From an uncultured Flavobacteriaceae bacterium (lineage in GTDB: Bacteria > Bacteroidota > Bacteroidia > Flavobacteriales > Flavobacteriaceae): a stretch of DNA of 48,870 nt. Of this stretch, positions 15,397 to 25,000 are shown piece by piece. The translations under genes and the position numbers were made by a program. The stretch covers positions 1 to 48,870 of the forward strand of contig CALGLR010000094.1 of NCBI GenBank assembly GCA_937959395.1, in the 5' to 3' direction. The notes beneath the pieces were generated by a model that did not search any database, was not told the origin of the DNA, and saw only the letters and a program-made list of their open reading frames with translations. Each line of letters begins with the position of its first letter. The stretch's first letter is position 1.

Positions 15397-18300
15397 AATT
15401 ATTAATTTCAATTTTAATAAAACCATAATCATCGTGCTCTATTTTTTGAAGCAGTGACCCAGTATGGTTTTGAATTCTATTTTTCACAACTTTATTAGCA
15501 ATGTCCCTATTAGTCAAACCGTTTACAAAACAATGAGTCATATCGTCGCTTATTAATTTTATAGAATGATTATGTAAAATAGAGTAGTCGAAATGGCGCT
15601 GTCTTTGTTGGCGAATGCCCTCTTTTAAAAAATGATGATCTACCCAAAGTAATGTTTTATTATGATCGTAATAACTTATTAGGAGCTGAGGTACGGTAAC
15701 TTCTTTAGTACCACTATTAAATAAGCGTCCTGAGATTGTTTTTTTGTTAATTTGAAGCGCACTTAATCCAACACTTTTGTATAAATCGGTACCAGCAACA
15801 TTTCCTGCGATTTGAAGATTAAACGTTGTGGGTTGTTCTTCAAAAGCCACGGGTGTGAATTCATCAGGGTTAAAGGTTTTTGGAATGGAATCTTTAGTTT
15901 GAGACCAAGCAATACCTTCAAAATTAATTCTGAAAGAACTTACTTCTTTAGGCATCAATTTATGTTTCACATGGTATTTTGCATTGTAGCTAGCGAGTTG
16001 TTTGTTAGCGTCGTTGTAAAGTGTGCCTTGTAAAACAACATCGGCTGGGACGTTATCTATATTTTGAATTTCTCCAACTATAGCATAGTGGTTATCGTAT
16101 TTTACCAATTTTGAAGATAAGACTTCTAAAACAGGTTGTTTTAAAACATCTTCATGGTGTGTTTGCTCGCTCGTTATTCTGCGTCTACCTTGATTGTGAT
16201 AATTTGTTGCATTTTCTACATAGAGTTGGTCTGGAGGTAAATCGGTATCTAAATCGTCAGGTTTTAAATACCATTTGCCTCTATACTTGGCTAATGTTTT
16301 ATAATCTGTTTTATTAATTTTTTCTAGAGGTGTAATCCAATTGGTAATAACTTTTGCGTTTGCTGTACTGTCGTTTTTGTTAGTTATCTCTACTTCAATA
16401 GTTTCCAGTTTAGCATATGAGCTTAGAAGACCATCGGTTACCGAAATTTCTAATAAATATTGTGCCATTGGTAAATCACTATTAGGATCTATTAATTGGT
16501 AGGCGTTTTCAAAAGCCTTAAAATCTAAAGCATCATAATAGGCGATTACAGCATTTTTTGGAGAACGTTGTGAATCATTTTTTAAATAAAAGGTATACAA
16601 TCCTAAGCTTACCATAATAATTAAAAAGAGAGACCAAAGGTGTGTGATTTTTAATACGGTTTTTGAAAAATACGAATAGTCATTTTTAAAATTTAAATAG
16701 ATAGGAATTGCTTTTACTTTTGTTTTTAATGCGTGTATCCAAATAAGTTGAATATTTAAAATAAAGGCAATAATAACCGTTAAAAAAGGAATAATACCCC
16801 AAAGTATTTTTTGCCATTTTGAAACGTCTTCTTTTGGTAAAATAGAAGACACAGGAGGCACATTTAATTTTTCCCAAACCATAATACCATTTTCTAATTG
16901 GCGTAAACGTTGCCAACCACAGAAATAAAGAATTGGATCATAGAATTTATCGTTAGAAAAAATGTATTTGAGATTGTATTTTTCTGGAACGGTTAAAAAC
17001 TGTTGCAAAGAGCCAATACCTTCTACACCTTTAAATTTAGAATTTTCTAAACGTTCAATTGCTCTCGTTGTTAATTCCGGGAGTCGTCTTGCAGAATGGT
17101 AATTACCATCTATAGTCATGGCATTGGTTTGCGCAGAAAGCCAAGCCATTTGGTCACCAAACCCTAAAGTTAAATACCGCCATTGGTCATGCTGGTCTTG
17201 GTTTAAAAAATTAACGATTGGCAACATTTTAATTTTTTGAGGCTGAGACGGTCTAAAATACCCCAAACTCATTGTGAAAATGGTCATGAATAAAAATAGT
17301 CCCGCTAAAACACCGCCAATAATACGATGGTAAACCGCTCCAAATTTATTCTGAATACGTGTTTTTAAATCGCCTTCTACAAAACGATAAGCGAACTCAC
17401 CAAATAAAGGCAAAGACATAATGCTAGCCCAAAGTGTAAAGCGGTCTAATGTTAAAATATTAAAAGCCGTTTCTCCAAGAATGCCTTTTGGAATTGTTGT
17501 AGTGCCTCCAGTTCCTAAAATGGTAAGTAAGGTGATGGATAGGCCAAAAAACAAATACCGCTTACTGTAATATCGGTAAAATATATAGGGCAATAGTACG
17601 AGTAAAACACCCCAAGGAATTAAAAAGAAAACCAATCCCGACGATGTGATTTCTAAAAAATTATCTCTAGAACCATGTGGTATTGGAACTTGAGTTATTG
17701 GGTTGTTTTTAGAATTGATCCAATAGGGAAGGATGCAAATAATAATAATAACTAATGCCGACATTCCAAAACCTATAATACGCCTGAAAAGTTTTAAAAA
17801 CGTTTGAAAAAAGACTTTAAAAGTAACCGCTTTCATGGTTTTTACTTGGTCTTTAGAAGCATCCATAATCACCATTCCGATAAGCGGGAATATGAAAAAA
17901 ATCATTCCAAAAATTGGAGTGACATGATGTGAGCAAACGGTTACTGCAATTAAGGACAAGGCCGTTAATAAATAGCGATACCTTCCGGTTTTTAACCATA
18001 AATAAATTTCTGGAAGCGCATGCATTAATACCGAAATACCAATAATACTCGGTAATTGACCAAAAACATGTAGCGTTTCAACAAAAGAGGAAGACAATAC
18101 GGCTAAAATAGCTGCGTATCCTGCTGCAGTTCTACTTGCTGTTATTAATAAAGAGAAACGATAAATACCTGTTATAAATAATAAGACACTTATTAAGGCC
18201 ACAGTAAATAGCCCAAATTTTAAACCACCAATTAAAGACAGTAGTGCAATACTTTGATGTACTAATGGTGGATAACTCATTACTGTAAACCCCGTATACC

Positions 18301-18466
18301 ATTTATAGCTCCAAGGTTCAAACCAGTTATTAGCGTAATGATCTGCAAAGAATAAATGTATTAAGGCATCATAGGTCGACTCTAAAGTAAAAAAGATACT
18401 CGTACCATGAAAAGCAATACCTATTAGTAAAGCTGCAATTAAATATTTATTCGATTTTTCGTTCAT
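15374..18466 (-). CDS. Large polytopic membrane protein, GT-C glycosyltransferase-like
   Basis: About 1030 residues. I set the start at 18466 (MNEKSNKYLIAALLIGI), which leads straight into the first helix; the longer frame to 18532 would translate a GC-rich repeat. The first 400 residues form many helices, with an Asp/His-containing first loop (STYDALIHLFFADHY) like GT-C enzymes that use polyprenyl-phosphate sugars. Residues 400-550 carry a periplasmic part, followed by two more helices (around 565 and 620) and a large C-terminal exported region with a SnoaL/NTF2-like piece (KNAVIAYYDALDFKAFENAY) and beta domains. It is the first gene of the operon with the Ig-like and GH5-like proteins and is divergent from a GT2 polyprenyl-phosphate glycosyltransferase. 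The fold call is tentative; the membrane topology is clear. Confidence 0.6.
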   Translation of the reverse strand: MNEKSNKYLIAALLIGIAFHGTSIFFTLESTYDALIHLFFADHYANNWFEPWSYKWYTGFTVMSYPPLVHQSIALLSLIGGLKFGLFTVALISVLLFITGIYRFSLLITASRTAAGYAAILAVLSSSFVETLHVFGQLPSIIGISVLMHALPEIYLWLKTGRYRYLLTALSLIAVTVCSHHVTPIFGMIFFIFPLIGMVIMDASKDQVKTMKAVTFKVFFQTFLKLFRRIIGFGMSALVIIIICILPYWINSKNNPITQVPIPHGSRDNFLEITSSGLVFFLIPWGVLLVLLPYIFYRYYSKRYLFFGLSITLLTILGTGGTTTIPKGILGETAFNILTLDRFTLWASIMSLPLFGEFAYRFVEGDLKTRIQNKFGAVYHRIIGGVLAGLFLFMTIFTMSLGYFRPSQPQKIKMLPIVNFLNQDQHDQWRYLTLGFGDQMAWLSAQTNAMTIDGNYHSARRLPELTTRAIERLENSKFKGVEGIGSLQQFLTVPEKYNLKYIFSNDKFYDPILYFCGWQRLRQLENGIMVWEKLNVPPVSSILPKEDVSKWQKILWGIIPFLTVIIAFILNIQLIWIHALKTKVKAIPIYLNFKNDYSYFSKTVLKITHLWSLFLIIMVSLGLYTFYLKNDSQRSPKNAVIAYYDALDFKAFENAYQLIDPNSDLPMAQYLLEISVTDGLLSSYAKLETIEVEITNKNDSTANAKVITNWITPLEKINKTDYKTLAKYRGKWYLKPDDLDTDLPPDQLYVENATNYHNQGRRRITSEQTHHEDVLKQPVLEVLSSKLVKYDNHYAIVGEIQNIDNVPADVVLQGTLYNDANKQLASYNAKYHVKHKLMPKEVSSFRINFEGIAWSQTKDSIPKTFNPDEFTPVAFEEQPTTFNLQIAGNVAGTDLYKSVGLSALQINKKTISGRLFNSGTKEVTVPQLLISYYDHNKTLLWVDHHFLKEGIRQQRQRHFDYSILHNHSIKLISDDMTHCFVNGLTNRDIANKVVKNRIQNHTGSLLQKIEHDDYGFIKIEINNYTSSVIK

Positions 18467-18472
18467 TTTATG

Positions 18473-18486
18473 CCCGCGCAAGCGGG
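18473..18486 (-). promoter_or_regulatory. GC-rich hairpin just upstream of the GT-C-like start codon
   Basis: CCCGC-GCAA-GCGGG (plus-strand reading) forms a 5-bp GC stem in otherwise AT-rich DNA and ends six bases before the chosen ATG. It looks like a short dispersed palindrome inserted in the 5' leader and could lower translation start. Confidence 0.4.
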
Positions 18487-18582
18487 TATCTTGTTTTTTG
18501 AGGTTCTTACTGAGGTTTTCAATTGTAAGCAAAACAGATTACAATCGAGAAGCTCGTTCGACATATTAAAGATATAACAAAG

Positions 18583-18617
18583 TTTTGTTTCGGTAAGTAG
18601 AAGCTACCGAAACAAAA
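18583..18617. promoter_or_regulatory. Perfect 13-bp inverted repeat between divergent GT genes
   Basis: TTTTGTTTCGGTA (18583-18595), nine-base spacer, TACCGAAACAAAA (18605-18617). It lies between the divergent GT-C-like and GT2 genes, so it may be a shared operator, or a bidirectional hairpin in the transcript leaders. Confidence 0.5.
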
Positions 18618-18682
18618 AACACATTCGTCTACACAAAAGCGCCAACCATCGAAAACTCCCTATAAAAGCTGCTAATCTAAGG

Positions 18683-18690
18683 TACTTTTG
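18683..18690 (+). promoter_or_regulatory. -7 box of the GT2 gene
   Basis: TACTTTTG matches the Bacteroidota TAnnTTTG element exactly, 25 bases before the ATG at 18716. No clear -33 TTG is seen. Confidence 0.5.
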
Positions 18691-18715
18691 AACCATAACC
18701 CTAAACAAATCTACT

Positions 18716-19531
18716 ATGAAAACTGGAATTATTATACCGTGTTACAATGAAGCAAAGCGATTAGATGTTAATGCTTTTGTCGAATTTATTCAATCTCACA
18801 ACCAATACCATTTATGTTTTGTAAACGATGGAAGTAAAGACACTACATTATCTGTTTTACAAACAATAAAAGAACAAGTAACAACCAGAGTAAGTATTAT
18901 AGATGTTAAGAAAAATGCTGGCAAAGCGGCAGCAGTAAGATCTGGTGCACGATACTTATTTAATAAACAAGACGTAAATTATATTGGGTTTATTGATGCA
19001 GATTTATCTACCGACTTTAACGACTTTAAAAAGTTGGTAGATACGCTTCATAATAATAGCGAGTTATCACTAGTTTACGGCTCAAGAGGAAAAGGAGAAG
19101 GACATATAGAACGTAATGTATTTAGAAACATTTTTTCTAAAATGGTAAAAATGATTGTATTCTTAATTCTAGGATTGCCAATAGAAGATACTCAATGTGG
19201 TGCAAAAGTATTTAGAAGAAGTAGTATCCCTATAGCTTATGACACTCCTTTTTTAACAAGATGGTTATTTGATGTTGAGATTTTTATTAGATTAAAGAAG
19301 CATTTTGGATCAAAAAATATAATGAACAAATTACATGAGCAGCCATTAGAGCGTTGGGTACATGTAGAGGATTCTAAACTGGGGATTAAAGATGCTCTTC
19401 AAATACCTTATAAATTATTAAGCATCTGGTTTTCTTATACTGTACTTCAGTCTTTAAATTTTAATAACACATCTGGTAAGCTTATAACATTAGAGAAAAC
19501 AGAAGGTATGTATACTAAAACAGCAGCATAA
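18716..19531 (+). CDS. GT2 family glycosyltransferase (dolichyl/polyprenyl-phosphate type)
   Basis: A 271-residue GT-A fold enzyme that probably moves a hexose from a nucleotide sugar to polyprenyl phosphate at the inner membrane. It shows IIPCYNEAKRL, FVNDGSKDTT, KNAGKAAAVRSGARY and the metal-binding IDADLSTD, followed by QCGAKVFRR and the acceptor-loop TRWLFDVEIFIRLK, as in ALG5/DPM1-like enzymes. There is no C-terminal membrane pair. It is divergent from the GT-C operon; a polyprenyl-phosphate sugar made here could be the donor for the GT-C-like protein. A strong terminator follows at 19703-19734. Confidence 0.88.
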   Translation: MKTGIIIPCYNEAKRLDVNAFVEFIQSHNQYHLCFVNDGSKDTTLSVLQTIKEQVTTRVSIIDVKKNAGKAAAVRSGARYLFNKQDVNYIGFIDADLSTDFNDFKKLVDTLHNNSELSLVYGSRGKGEGHIERNVFRNIFSKMVKMIVFLILGLPIEDTQCGAKVFRRSSIPIAYDTPFLTRWLFDVEIFIRLKKHFGSKNIMNKLHEQPLERWVHVEDSKLGIKDALQIPYKLLSIWFSYTVLQSLNFNNTSGKLITLEKTEGMYTKTAA

Positions 19532-19543
19532 TTATACCAATTT

Positions 19544-19617
19544 GATGTCTCCTCGAGCGCAGTCGAGAGGTTTTTATAAAATCTCGACTTTAGTTTGTCT
19601 TGAGAGACAGTCGAGGG
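19544..19617. repeat. Dispersed GTCGAG-type inverted repeat, copy A
   Basis: Begins GATGTCTCCTCGAGCGCAG and ends GAGACAGTCGAGG; outer parts are inverted repeats. A close copy lies at 21959-22043 (shared CTCCTCGAGCGCAGTCGAGA). Shorter relatives are seen near 27045 and 36934-37000. Confidence 0.6.
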
Positions 19618-19702
19618 GCGATTAAACATACTTTAAAAATTGAATTTAAATTAATACGAATAGTTTTAGGTGTTTAACTAAATAGGGACCGTATTAATTT
19701 AG

Positions 19703-19734
19703 AAAAAACCTTAGCCACTAGCTAAGGTTTTTTT
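19703..19734 (+). terminator. Strong rho-independent terminator downstream of the GT2 gene
   Basis: AAAAAACCTTAGC / GCTAAGGTTTTTT with loop CACTA and a T-run; it is symmetric enough to work both ways. Confidence 0.85.
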
Positions 19735-19794
19735 AATGTGTAATAATCAGAATATAAACAAAAAATATCCACCCTTAACTCTTTTTTCAAAAGA

Positions 19795-20235
19795 ACGAAG
19801 CTCGAAAGTCTCTCTTTAGAAGGAGATTTAGAGGGATGTTGTTTTAGTTTATCAATAGTCAATTCTTTAATTTAACAACATCCATCCCTAACCCTTCCTT
19901 CGAAGGAAGGGAACTCGGACGTATTCTTCATGGATCACTTTTATTAATTTAGAAGAGCATATATGTTATTGTCGAAAACACCTCTTATGAAAGCAAACTC
20001 AAAAGTCTCCCTTTGAAGGGAGGTTTAGAGGGATGTTGTTTTCGTTTATCAATAGTCAATTTTTTAATATAACAGCATCCATCCCTAACCCTTCCTTCTA
20101 AGTAAGGGAACTCTGGCGTATTCTTGATGGATCACTTTTATTCATTTAGAATCACATATATCTTATTGTTGAAAACACTTCTTATGAAAGTGAGCTCAAA
20201 AGTCTCCCTTTGAAGGGAGATTTAGAGGGATGTTC
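19795..20235. repeat. Tandem array of a 197-bp unit, about 2.2 copies
   Basis: AAGTCTC blocks start at 19806, 20003 and 20200, a spacing of 197 bases each time. Each unit holds AGTCTCCCTTTGAAGGGAG, TTTAGAGGGATGTTGTT, TTTATCAATAGTCAAT, CATCCATCCCTAACCC and ATGGATCACTTTTATT. Within a unit the GAGGGATG and CATCCCT blocks are inverted to each other. No coding sequence is present. The gap 19735-20461 contains little else. Confidence 0.75.
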
Positions 20236-20461
20236 ATTACTCAACTAAAATCAACGCCTTTCATATCTAAAACCAGTTTTTAACCCATAATTCTCCCCAA
20301 TAATTACGAATTCTAGTTTAGTCGCTACGAATTCTAAAAGCGCAACAAAATTAGGAGATAACGCGCTTACTTTTGAAGTGTAAACAAACCACAATTACCA
20401 AAAACAAGAGATTATGAAACGCAGTATAGAAAATAAGACAACAACAAATAGAGGAAAACAA

Positions 20462-21031
20462 ATGAAGCAAATTATTTTTCTTTTAACACTAATATTTAGC
20501 TTTCAATTAGCAAGTGCTCAGAATTTTGAAACAACAACAAAGTATAAAGTAACAACGAATCTTCAAGACAAAGGAAGTGCCTATTTAAACACCACTTTTA
20601 AAATTATGGATGCTCAAGACGAGTTTGATAGCTTTTCAACCTTTACCATTAAAGACGAAGAATTTTATGAAGAAATGACCATTACATCTTTAGAGAAACC
20701 AGGATTACAAGGCATTGAAGAAGTTGTAAAAGTAGAAGTAGAATCTACCACATGTTGCACAGCAGTAGAAGCGTATTATTTCTTAGTTACAGAAGATAAA
20801 AGCTTTATTCCGCTACCAAGTTTAGAGAATTTATACTGTGAAGACTCAGGACAGGATATACACTATGTTTTTCCTAACCAAATATTTGGAACCGAAGGGA
20901 CCATCTTAAAAACCAGAATGTCGTATACAAAAACTTATGATGTTCAAGACGTAAGCATTCTACAGCAATTTAGTTGGAATGATGATAATTTTGAAGATGA
21001 CGACTTTATAGCAAGCAATTCAGAGTACTAA
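20462..21031 (+). CDS. Secreted protein of unknown function (189 aa)
   Basis: The start is at the ATG at 20462, giving a clean signal peptide (MKQIIFLLTLIFSFQLASAQ); the frame is open from 20414, but that adds 16 charged residues. The mature protein is acidic, rich in Thr/Glu/Phe, with a CC pair (STTCCTAVEAYYF) and a strongly acidic C-terminus (WNDDNFEDDDFI). No family is recognised. The gene for an SH3-like protein follows 42 bases later on the same strand, probably as an operon. Confidence 0.7.
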   Translation: MKQIIFLLTLIFSFQLASAQNFETTTKYKVTTNLQDKGSAYLNTTFKIMDAQDEFDSFSTFTIKDEEFYEEMTITSLEKPGLQGIEEVVKVEVESTTCCTAVEAYYFLVTEDKSFIPLPSLENLYCEDSGQDIHYVFPNQIFGTEGTILKTRMSYTKTYDVQDVSILQQFSWNDDNFEDDDFIASNSEY

Positions 21032-21073
21032 AAACAGACAATAATAATTATAAACCTTTAAAACCCACGCATC

Positions 21074-21835
21074 ATGAAAAATGTAAAAACACAACGAGTA
21101 AACACAAACACAGAAATTACAATCAGTAAAATTTTAAGAACTAGTATTTTTATTGCTATACTACTATTAGTCTCTAATACTTTTGCTCAAACACAAGAAC
21201 TTCGTTTTAATACGATTGAGGATCACACGTTCTCAGAAGGAATTGGTTATGAATACCTTCTTGCTAATAACGTGAGACTTAGAGATTGCCCTTCTAAACA
21301 ATGTACAGCCATAACAACAGTAAAAATTGGTACACAATTAAAATTGATAAAGAGTAGCGAAGCACCAGAAGTAATAAATGGTATTACAAGTAGCTGGTAT
21401 AAAGTAAAATTAGGCCCAGATACTGGTTGGATATGGGGAGGAATGATTGCAAAAGATATTTTTAAAAGCAAGACAGACCCTAATGTAAAATTTGCTTTCG
21501 GTTTAGATCGTTTTAATGAAGAACAATTTGCCGATCAGTACCAAATTAGAGCCTATAAAAACGGCGTTCAAATCGACAAGATTACTGTAAAATCGAATAC
21601 AGTTACTGCTTTAATAGCTCAAAAAATTGATAGAGAAAACTTAAACGATGTTATTCGATTACAAGCCCCTACAGCTGGAAGTTTTGGAAACGATACTAAA
21701 GCCATTTACATTGTATGGGAAGGTAACAAATTTAAAAAAATCGCAAATTTAACAGCAGCAGTAATGAAAGTGAAAAATGAAGACCTAAGTAGTGAAGAAA
21801 ACTGCGCTGTTTTTTCTTTAGAGACTGATAATTAA
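21074..21835 (+). CDS. Exported protein with bacterial SH3 domain
   Basis: A 253-residue protein. The signal segment (SIFIAILLLVSNTFAQ) sits after a basic 25-residue extension. Residues 55-130 match a bacterial SH3 (SH3b) domain: NNVRLRDCPSKQCTAITTVKIGTQ, with the gap-filling SSWYKVKLG and TGWIWGGMIA; two Cys in RDCPSKQC may pair. The C-terminal 110 residues are unassigned. SH3b domains often bind peptidoglycan or peptides; the partner here is unknown. It probably shares a transcript with the gene at 20462-21031. Confidence 0.75.
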   Translation: MKNVKTQRVNTNTEITISKILRTSIFIAILLLVSNTFAQTQELRFNTIEDHTFSEGIGYEYLLANNVRLRDCPSKQCTAITTVKIGTQLKLIKSSEAPEVINGITSSWYKVKLGPDTGWIWGGMIAKDIFKSKTDPNVKFAFGLDRFNEEQFADQYQIRAYKNGVQIDKITVKSNTVTALIAQKIDRENLNDVIRLQAPTAGSFGNDTKAIYIVWEGNKFKKIANLTAAVMKVKNEDLSSEENCAVFSLETDN

Positions 21836-21870
21836 AAAATAAGTAGTTCGTTATTTTGATTGGATGGATG

Positions 21871-21892
21871 CTGCAACTTGGGAGAGTTGCAG
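21871..21892 (+). terminator. Possible weak terminator hairpin
   Basis: CTGCAACT / AGTTGCAG with a six-base loop, 35 bases past the SH3 gene, followed only by TGTCTTTATTTA; the T-run is poor. Confidence 0.4.
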
Positions 21893-21958
21893 TGTCTTTA
21901 TTTAGTAATTTCAGTTTAACTATATTTGTTTAACACATGGTGAAAAAATAACGATGCT

Positions 21959-22043
21959 GTCTCCTCGAGCGCAGTCGAGAGGTTTTTTACATATCGAAAA
22001 CATCAATAATAACAAGGTCTCGACTGCGCTCGACCGGACATTC
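21959..22043. repeat. Dispersed GTCGAG-type inverted repeat, copy B
   Basis: TGTCTCCTCGAGCGCAGTCG at the left and GTCTCGACTGCGCTCGACC at the right are inverted repeats around an AT-rich centre. The left half is the same as in copy A (19544-19617). It lies about 50 bases upstream of the propeller kinase gene. Confidence 0.65.
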
Positions 22044-22095
22044 ATAATTTTTGTCATGTGCTAAGCTATATTAATCACTTATTTAAAACCTTTTT

Positions 22096-25000
22096 TTGAA
22101 TCGTTTTCTTCCATATCTACTCTTATTTTTTTTCTTCGGAATAAAAATACTACCTGCGCAAAATAATCAGTTACGAGAATATACCATTAAAGATGGTTTG
22201 CCTCAGTCTCAGGTTTACGATATGGTTCAAGATGAAAAAGGATATTTATGGCTAGGAACTCAAGGTAGTGGACTTTGTAATTTTGATGGTGATACTTTTC
22301 AGGTTTGGAATGAAACCAACGGTTTGATCTCTAACTATATTCATTCATTGTATTATGCTAATGATAAATTGTATATAGGAACTCGACAAGGCCTTTCAAT
22401 TAAAATAAACTCGAATTTTTTAAATTTTGAATCGCCTCAAATTAATCAGTTTTATGCAACCGAAGATGGTATCTATTTGGCAACTAAATTTGGTGTTTAT
22501 AGCTTCTCGAAATCTAATACGTTTAAAAAAATCACCATCAATGCTGAAATTGATTCGAGTGTTATTAACAGTATTATTTATGAAGATTCTTTTTTCTGGT
22601 TGGCCACAAGTAAAGGATTATGGAAAGCTAGTGAATTAAGTAATTCAGCAAAAAAAATTCAAAAAATAGAAACAAACGATTTTAGGAGTGTTGTTTTTCA
22701 TAACCAAAAAATATATGCAGCTACTTTCAATGATGGCACTTTTGTTATCGATTTAAAGGAGAAAGAAGAAACCATTTTAATAAGAGAACCGCTGCGTATT
22801 AATTCCATGTCTATTCAAAATAACGATGAGTTATGGGTTGCAACAGATAATGATGGCATTTCTATAATAGACACAAAAACCAATTTACTAAAAGAGCAAA
22901 TAAATACCCGTAATGGGTTAGCAGTCCCACATGTTAGAAAAGTGATAAAAGACAAACAATCTAATATATGGATTGCCACTTCTGGTGGTGGTTTCTATAA
23001 GTTCTTTCAAAACAGTTTTAAACATTACAATACGGCTTCTGGTTTAAAGGGAAACCGAATATATGCTGTACATCATAACAAGAAAGGCCTATGGGTTTCT
23101 AATTCAGAAGTAGGTTTGGTTAGAATAGATGCTAAGGGTGTTCATGAGATTCCGAAGTATAAGCATTTTTCTGAGGTAAAAATAAAAACGATTACTAGTG
23201 ATAAAAGCGGAAATATTTGGGCAGGATCAGATGGCAGAGGAATTCTTTTCAATGAAACAAAAGATAAGTACACTGTTATTATTGACTCTAGTGATGTTTT
23301 GGATGTAAAAATAGATTCCGTTTCTCACAAGGTAACTAAAAACCATGTTATTAATACAGATACCGGTTTCCCGTCTGATTGGATTCGGAAAATTCAAGTT
23401 CATGATAATGCGATATGGGCTGCAACGTATTCTAGTGGCATTGTAAAATTCAATTATTATTCTGAAAACGATAGTTTAGTTATTAGAAAAATATATCGTA
23501 AAAAAGAAGGCCTTCAAGATTTGCTAATTCACGATCTGGTTAAAGATAATGAGAACAGATTGTGGTATGTCACTAAAAATGGACATTTAGGATTTATAAA
23601 AAAAGGAAAGCTCACACATTTGGGCCCCGTATTAAATGAAAAAATTAGTATTGGAACGTTATTATTTAAAAACGATAAACTATTTATTGGTACTGCTGGT
23701 AAAGGCATTTGGTGGTCTAATACGAGTGAAACACCCAGTTTTAAAAAACTAACAGGGTCTAAAGCGTTGTATTCTGAAAACATTTATCAACTTATATTCG
23801 ATAATCAAAATCACTTATGGGTAGGTACAGAAAGTGGTGTAGATAAAATAGAATTGAATGAAAATACAGAAATAACCGATGCATTCCATTTTGGTAGAAA
23901 CGATGGGTTTTTAGGTGTTGAAACCTGTTTAAACGCAGTAGATATAGATGATCAAGGTCAACTTTGGTTTGGGGCGATATATGGTTTAACCCGATATAAA
24001 TCGACTAAGAATACCAAAGCAATAGTAATACCTAAAGTCTATTTTAAAACCATTAAAGTAGCTTCTAATAAAACTATAGATGCTATAGATTTAAAAAAGT
24101 GGACGAATAACAATAAAATAGTACAGTTAAAACCAGAACAGAACCGGTTGAGTTTTGTCTTTAAAACAGTGGATGTGGATCATCCAAAAGATATTGAATA
24201 CCGCTATAAACTAAATAAGAATGAATGGAGTTCTTGGTCTACTAATAATGAATTAGATTTTCCTGGCTTGGCTTATGGGGATTACCAATTTTCTGTTCAA
24301 TCTAGAAATTACAGATGGGAAGAAAGCGAGTCTATAAACTTTAATTTTTATATAGAAACACCATTATATAAAAAAGCATGGTTTCAATGGTTGGTATTTA
24401 GTTTGCTGGGCGGAGTTTTAGCTTTATATGGGTACTTTTATATTAGAAAGTTAAAGCTTAGAAATAAAGAAGAACAAGAACGATTGCAGATGAAGAATCA
24501 CTTGTTAACCCTAGAACAAAAAGCGTTACGCCTTCAAATGAATCCGCATTTTATTTTTAATGTTTTAAACGGAATAAAAGCAATGGCAAGTAATAAGCCA
24601 GAAAAAATGAACACGACTATAAATAGTTTTGCAACACTACTTAGAGAAACATTAATTAATTCTAGAAAGGAAACGATTAGTCTAGACCAAGAGATCAAGA
24701 CGTTAAAACATTATATTGAAGTTGAAAAACTAATGGCTTTAGAACATTTTAACTATTCTATTGCAGTAAATAGTGACTATGATCCTGAAGAAATAATAAT
24801 TCCTCCAATGCTAATTCAGCCTTTTGTAGAAAATGCGATTCGACACGGTATTTTAAAAGGAAATAAAGAAGGAGAACTTAAGATTGCTTTTGAAACGGCA
24901 AACGATTTTTTACATTGCACTATTACAGATAATGGGATTGGTATTTTTCAATCGCAAAAAACAAAACCAAAAACGAATCATCAATCTATGGCTTTAACGG

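Noticed and set aside
18467-18532. Longer N-terminus for the GT-C-like protein
   Set aside because: It would translate the GC-rich hairpin repeat and add 22 charged residues before the first membrane helix.
19795-20235. CRISPR array
   Set aside because: The unit is 197 bases without short identical repeats and unique spacers, and no cas gene is near.
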